Of a DNA stretch of 64,000 nt, positions 58,141 to 64,000 are shown one piece after another; positions within the stretch are counted from its first letter, which is position 1; every line of letters starts with the position of its first letter. The notes beneath the pieces are model-generated. The model ran no database searches. It saw nothing but the letters and a program-made list of their open reading frames with translations, and was not told where the DNA came from. The position numbers and the translations under genes were made by a program. Origin of the DNA: Anarhynchus alexandrinus (Eukaryota; Chordata; Aves; Charadriiformes; Charadriidae); contig VUYV01000053.1 of assembly GCA_008711295.1 (NCBI GenBank), forward strand, positions 5,114,239-5,178,238, written 5' to 3'.

Positions 58141-61100
58141 AAAATGTAGCCACTCTTTATGTCATTCACTTATTTTTTCAAGTGAGAAGCTCAGTATCTG
58201 AGGTCCTGCAGGTTTCTTCTGTCTTCTTTACTTATCTAGAATCAAACAGCAGTGTTTTCTTGGTTACAGGTCCAGGTCCTGAATTGAAAGTATTTACAGC
58301 AGCTTCCTTTCTGCTTCTGTGTGGTTTCTGTGCTGAATATATCTGCTGTGTATGGATATTCAAGATAGTCCAAACAAGTGTACCCTCTTGGTGCTAGAGC
58401 TCTGCCTAGCACCACATATACACGGCTATAGTGCTTAAATTATTTTGCAGGTGAGACTGTGGATTCCTTAGGTAATTGTAAAAATTTTGCCCTACACTTG
58501 GATTCTTGACATTTACCTTTTATAGCTGTTACGATCCTTGAGGTTATCTTTCTTTTAATCCATGGGCTGAAAATATTGCTGAATGTGTTATATATGTTGT
58601 AGGGGGCCTGGGGGATGTTTTTTTTTAGGTTTTTTTTTTTTTTTAAGATTTTTTTTAGAGAAACTGTAGAAACATTGTTTAAAGATTAACGGCAAAGAGC
58701 TCACAGTGACTGTCATGGATATCTTTACTTTTTTGCCTTTGCAACTAGAAGATAACATTACCAGAGCATTCATAGTATTCCTCAGATCAAGGCATGGAAT
58801 GCTTAGTGTAGTCTCATCCTTTCTGTTGATGTTAATTAATTGCTAATACATTAGTGACTGCTAGATACTTATATAGGTCCTTACACCGTGAGTGGTCTGA
58901 AAGCATTTTACAAAGAGTGGTCTAGGACAAGAAATGAGGAGCACCAATAACACACTAGGAGCACAAGAAAAGTAGTGGCCAGTGGGGAATGTATTTCTCC
59001 CATCAGGAAGACAGTCAGGATGGTGGGGTTCACACCCCACTCTTAAAAATAGTGCCTGGGTGTTAGTAATGTCCACATGTGTCCATGAGCTTTTAATGCT
59101 ATAGGCCACTGAGTAGAGCCAAGTGAACGATCCATGGCTGGTGATTGCCAGGTTCACCACATGAGGGTCAGATGTGTTGTGTGGGTGCCCTATACCTCTT
59201 CAGTTCTGCTGTAGGAAATGGAATGCTCTTATGTGAGCTACCAAAGAGGAAAAGGATATAATTTGTGTTCCGGCCTTATCCTGGAGAGTGGTCTTGAATC
59301 TTCCTTTCATTTGGTACAGGTTCTTGTGGGAGTAATTGTTCTTCTAGACTGAGAGTTAAGGAGGCTTGCCTGGGCATTGGGGTGTGTTTGACAGGCACAA
59401 AAGGTCTGTGTGTGAAAACAAAATAAAGTCTACTGAGGCCCCATGTTTGAGAAGCATCACTTGCACACAGAAAGATGGGGATATAATGCAGGAAGAACTG
59501 GACCGTATTCAGGACTGGAGAACTGGAAATGGGGTTAAATTTTTATGAAGTACACAAGGTCAAATGACAAAATTTTTTCTATAGGCTCATTAATTGGCAA
59601 TGCCAAAGGAAAAAGAAATGCATAGATATTTCACAGGACACACCTCTGTGAAATGGCCATGTAAAAGACAAATGTGAACTCAAGATGTTTCAGATGAAAT
59701 ATTTCTGTTGATGATAAGAAAGTGTGAGTGTAATTGTACAAGTCCCAGGTATATCATTCTGGACATTTGTGTTTAAAATAGAAGGTAAAGATGCAAAGAG
59801 GAACCTGATTTTGATCAGGAGAATGGAAAACCTTTCTTAGTGGAGGAAATAATGGAACCTGATTTGCTTAGGTTAGCAAAATAAAACCTATAAAGATTTT
59901 AGTGACTAAAAACAAGGAAGCAGAAAAATAAGTAGTAATAGCAGCGGCTGTGAGTAAATGTGGACCCAGATTAGAAGACCACTGAGCCTTTGGAGGAGCA
60001 TATTTCTTGAATAATTTACCCAAATATTATTGTTTCCCCAAGAAGATGGTAGTGGAAAACAGTGAGCTGACTTTGAACATTATGAAGTGGTTATATGAGT
60101 TTGATGCTGCTGCTGCTACTGGAACCTAAACCCAGCGTCCCAGGAGAAGCCATTCTTTTCTGCATGCTAGTGCCATAAACGGTTTCACCATAATTTAAGG
60201 AATCCATAATATTCCAGCACTTTTTGTTTTCTAGTATCTCTTTTTGTGGACTGAATAATGATCTTGAATGTTAATGTCAATTTAAGAGTTTTCAAGCTAA
60301 CGTCTCCCTTCTGAGGTTCCCCAATTTACCAGCAGTAGCTGAATAAGCCATTCAGTTTTGTCTCATATTTTGATCTAGTTTTCCCATTAGGAGTACTAAA
60401 TTCTGTACCAAAGTCAGTGAAGGCAGCCTGAGTACTTACTGATAGTACAGTTCCCCACAGGGACCTCATGTACCCCATCTAGCTGAATTCAGCTCCAATT
60501 GGTTTTTCAGTTTACATTTCTTAAAATTTGATAATACCTGAGGGAATTAGTTTCCTAATTCTTATTGAATTATAATGTGAGTTGGGTGAATAATTTCCTT
60601 ACACTTGTTTGAAAACCTCAGATTGTTATTCTAATATTATTCATACTACCGCATGTGTATTCGTAGCTAAAAATCTGGAATACATAAATTTCTGGAATCA
60701 TATTCATTACAAGAATATTTACTTACAGAGACACTTATAAACAAAACTCATACCTGTATTAGGTAGTATAGTTTTCTAAAAAAACCTGAATATTAAGAAG
60801 TTGGACACACTGGTTTACATAACAGCTACAGATCATAAACCAGCTGAACTTCAAATGAGAGAAGACAAAAAAGTTGTGACAGAGGACACGCTTTGAAGTT
60901 TCAGTGCCTGATTCTGTAAATTGGTCAAATAAAAGTGAATGGCATTTATCATAAAGCAGGCTAATTTTCTGTCTGGGTTGTCCCCAATTAATGGTTTCTT
61001 CAACATTATGGATGAGACTAGGAAGTGTGTATGTCAAGGGAATCATATTCCCTTAGCAGAAAAGGAACAGATGCCTAACCTGTAAGTTTGCATATCCCTA

Positions 61101-64000
61101 TTTTATTGCTGTGGGACTTGCCAGTTCTAGGGTCAAAGCAGCATGCTAACTAGTGGGAATGGAATGGAAAAGCAAGGTAAGAAAGATAAAAGAAAGAGAT
61201 GAAATCAATAAGAAAGGGTTCAAAACATATGTCTGATGAGCTCTTTCTAGTAGATAACATTGTCAAAGAATAAAACTGAGCTGGAGGGTAACATGCTACC
61301 TTTTTGTCCAGTCAGTTCACTAGAAAAGACTATATTTGATTCAAAGCTCTGTAGAGACATCTGAGAGATGCCGTTTTCCGTAATGTGCAAGAAATTCTGA
61401 AGGAATTAAAATACTTTTGGTGAGCTATATTGTGCTGCATTCTTCTTATCAACAAGGGGACTGACAGAATTTGATGGTCTCTCAGTCTTTGACTTTTCTG
61501 GAGATTAAGGTATTTCACATCATTTGGTGTGAAAATAGTCCTGGTCTCTTCAAGGGAAGATAAGACAGTGGATAAATGACCACCATGTGCTAAGAAGCTT
61601 TGGGATAAAACCATATTCTCCAAATGAGAATTGCTAACAGACATTCCAGCAGGATTAGTACAGCACTATGCTTCCCACGTTTTTGGGGGTGATCAAATCT
61701 TTGTGATAGTTCATGAAGTTTACAAGTGTTCAAAAAGGCCTGTCGTAAGATGTTTGTCACTTAAATCCTGTTTTGTGATGTCTCCTCGTAGCATTTTCAG
61801 GTCAGAACAGTACAACAACTTTGTTCAGGATTTGCAAAAATGGTGGTCAGTTTTACAAACAGCAGTGGAATTCTTCCCACTGAATTTGAGGTGTTTATGG
61901 AAGCAAACTACTTGCGGTCCTCTGTCATCAGTGCAGAGCCGAAGGCACTTTGAAAGCAGAACTCACATTGCCTTTATAAGTACTGCTTTGAGAGGGATTA
62001 CTTTTGGTGCTGTTTAGAAAATTTAGAATACACCTAACTTTCAGAGGCCTGGAGTCAGGCAAGAAGAATTCAACACTGCCAGCTAATTCCTCTGAGACAC
62101 AGGGGATGAGGACTGGGCAGCACTCACCACACAGATCTACTTGCTGGATAGAGCTTTACTAGATCTGTCCTTTACTGAAGAAAATCTATTATTGAGACTC
62201 TGCTTAGCTCATCAATAAATCCAAATCTTCTATATCCTTGGATTTTTTTTGGCTCCTTTGTTCTGCACAGAATGTGCTTCTCAGAGGAAAAGGTAAATGG
62301 GCTTTGGGCCTGGGCTGACCCAGAATCAGAGCAGCAGTTTTTTCCTCGACTGCAGTGGGAAGTGAATTCGGGGCCTGTTTGAGAGCCTGGCTTTACATGC
62401 AGCTCAGGTTTAGATAGGGGAACCTTGTGTTAGTGCAAGTCCTCTGTGAAATTAGGTGACTCTATGTTGAAAGAGGCAATTTTTTGATTAAAAGAAAAAA
62501 AATCTGATAAAAGCATGTGTTTGTTTTTGGAGAACAGCACGACAATGTGTATCGTTTTTATCTGTCAACAGCCATCACCTTGTCAGAGTTTGGCTGCTGT
62601 TGATTTATTACAACCTATGCGAATGTATAATTGGTAGGCTGGTCCTCAGATCTGCAGAGGAGAGGCACAAATTTGGAAGCCAGATGTCCCATGGTAATGC
62701 GCTAAAAGACAGAGATAATCACCAAAGAGCTGAGGAGCCCTTCAACTCATTACTCTTACATACTCTCTTAGCCTTAAGATTTATCAGTGTTTGTAATGAA
62801 AGCATCTAAAATGAAAACAACTTATTAACTTCACTAAAGACACCATCTTCCACTCCCCACAAATAAATCTTTTATCGTAATCTGCACTGGAGGAGTCCCA
62901 GCTTTTTAGTCAGAAATAGGGCAGAATTCACTGAGGCGTACTTATTTAGCATTGCTGTCCCAATGCCCAGGATGACCTTGACAAGGAGAAAAGACTTCGG
63001 AGTTGGAAATTTCCTGACAAAATAACGTGTGCAAGAAAGTATTACACTTATTTGTGGAGAGTTCAGGGATTGTTCTTGGAGTTATTTCATCAGGGATTTC
63101 TGCTGTTTTGGTGTCAGTACTGAAGGCATGCAAACTACTCGCAAAACTATGGTCTGTCCTTAATGTTTATATGGCCAAGCCTTAAAGTCTTGGTATCAAA
63201 GACCGTTGTATCTGAAAGGCATATCCTGCCAGACAAAAGACAGAGAAGTAGTGCTGGAAGAGCTCTTCTCCAGCTGAGGTGAAGGAACATTAACATTTTA
63301 AATATTGATTTGTACTTTTAATTCACTGTTAATCACAGTCGGTTTTATAGTGTTTGAGTTTTATGAGTAGGCCGTGGCTTTTCAAAGGTGATGCTATTAA
63401 CAAGGAACTTGTTCCTGGTGTTGAAGTACTGGCGGGTAGAGGGCAGATGAGTGAAAATCTTCAGGAGACTGCAGAGGACTTCTGTAGAAACTCCACTTGG
63501 ACTGAAAAGTAGGGACAGGAAGGCAGAGCTATAAAGCCTGCGTGTAAATTACCATTTGTCTTTTCCCTCTAATTCAGTCCTGATCTGGAGAGAGGAGAAA
63601 GCTATATGTCATTAAACGAGTCTTAGTGGGTTCACAGACCAGGTGATGTACATCCTCTATTTGCCTCAGACAACTACATGTACATCTTTCTAATGTGATT
63701 AGGCCGTCATACAGGGCATAGAACAATTTATTATTCTGCCTGAGAGCGCCATGTTCCTCTTTAAAAAATTGTTACTCCTGGAGTCGGCAATTACTTTAAA
63801 ATAAATTTACCAAAGACAAAATTGTGCCTCTTGGGTCAGTAAATGACTTCCCTGTTTTTTCTTGAAGAGACAAGGTGTTTATTAAAGACCTCCTTAGTTT
63901 ACTATGTTGGGTTTTTCACTTTGAATAATTGTCCAATTAAATATAATTTGGAAGTCCATGCTAACCTACTGCTTGCATTGTGCAAGTAAGAATATCTCTG
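58141..64000. other. Unique AT-rich non-genic DNA
   Basis: A T-rich tract lies at about 58617-58650. Open frames are short except for 61631-62017, which is discussed separately. No mobile element, RNA gene or clear exon is recognised, and the sequence runs off the window without a change of character. Confidence 0.65.
61801..62017 (+). other. Segment open in two overlapping plus frames after an acceptor
   Basis: The acceptor gtagcattttcag ends at 61800. In one frame the following sequence is open to a TAG at 62015-62017 (starting after a split codon with SEQYNNFVQDLQKWW). In the next frame it is open for 50 codons to a TGA at 61951-61953 (including LPTEFEVFMEANYLRSS). The second frame looks the more protein-like, but neither matches a family I can name. 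It could be a last exon, an old retrocopy or chance. Confidence 0.15.

Noticed and set aside
61801..61860. Resemblance of SEQYNNFVQDLQK to a helix in the Ku80 C-terminal domain
   Set aside because: The match covers about a dozen residues and the following sequence does not continue it.
1..64000. CRISPR array, phage, operon or other prokaryotic system
   Set aside because: No regularly spaced repeats, no packed genes and no ribosome-binding sites; CR1 elements place the DNA in a bird genome.

Overview
The window is vertebrate nuclear DNA and almost certainly from a bird. It is AT-rich, CpG-poor and gene-poor, with long stretches in which every frame is broken. Its only recognisable dispersed repeats are truncated CR1-type LINEs, the typical interspersed repeat of avian genomes. 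There are no mammalian SINEs, no operon-like gene packing and no ribosome-binding-site pattern. It reads as a large intron or an intergenic interval. I found no complete gene and cannot name a locus.

Layout. From 1 to about 30 kb the sequence is unique AT-rich DNA with six CR1 fragments, all on the minus strand (7115-7850, 14521-14575, 15091-15427, 15468-15585, 26309-26584, 29350-29467). The first holds an expanded poly-C tract with the only ambiguous base (N at 7787). From 29.5 to 46.3 kb there is no recognisable CR1. This part holds the best coding-exon candidate (minus strand, 29566-29787), a second phase-compatible candidate (minus, 35144-35355), a CpG-dense patch (39815-39970) and a G-run plus (AG)n tract (42036-42072). 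Two plus-strand CR1 copies follow (46322-46863 and 49690-49956); the first keeps a 147-codon open frame for the C-terminal part of the CR1 reverse-transcriptase protein. From 50 to 64 kb there is unique DNA with a pyrimidine-rich tract (57690-58140) and a few short open frames.

If a gene crosses the window, the sequence favours the minus strand. The 29566-29787 segment has consensus splice sites, is open for 74 codons in one frame and uses many C/G-ending codons although its surroundings are AT-rich. The 35144-35355 segment would splice to it in phase. I do not recognise the protein. The other exon-like segments are of a kind common by chance in long vertebrate introns, and they carry low confidence. 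I saw no exciting undescribed system. The most useful leads are the minus-strand exon candidate, the CpG-dense patch, the CpG-retaining homeobox-motif block near 16.6 kb and the duplicated CR1 terminus at 15.45 kb.
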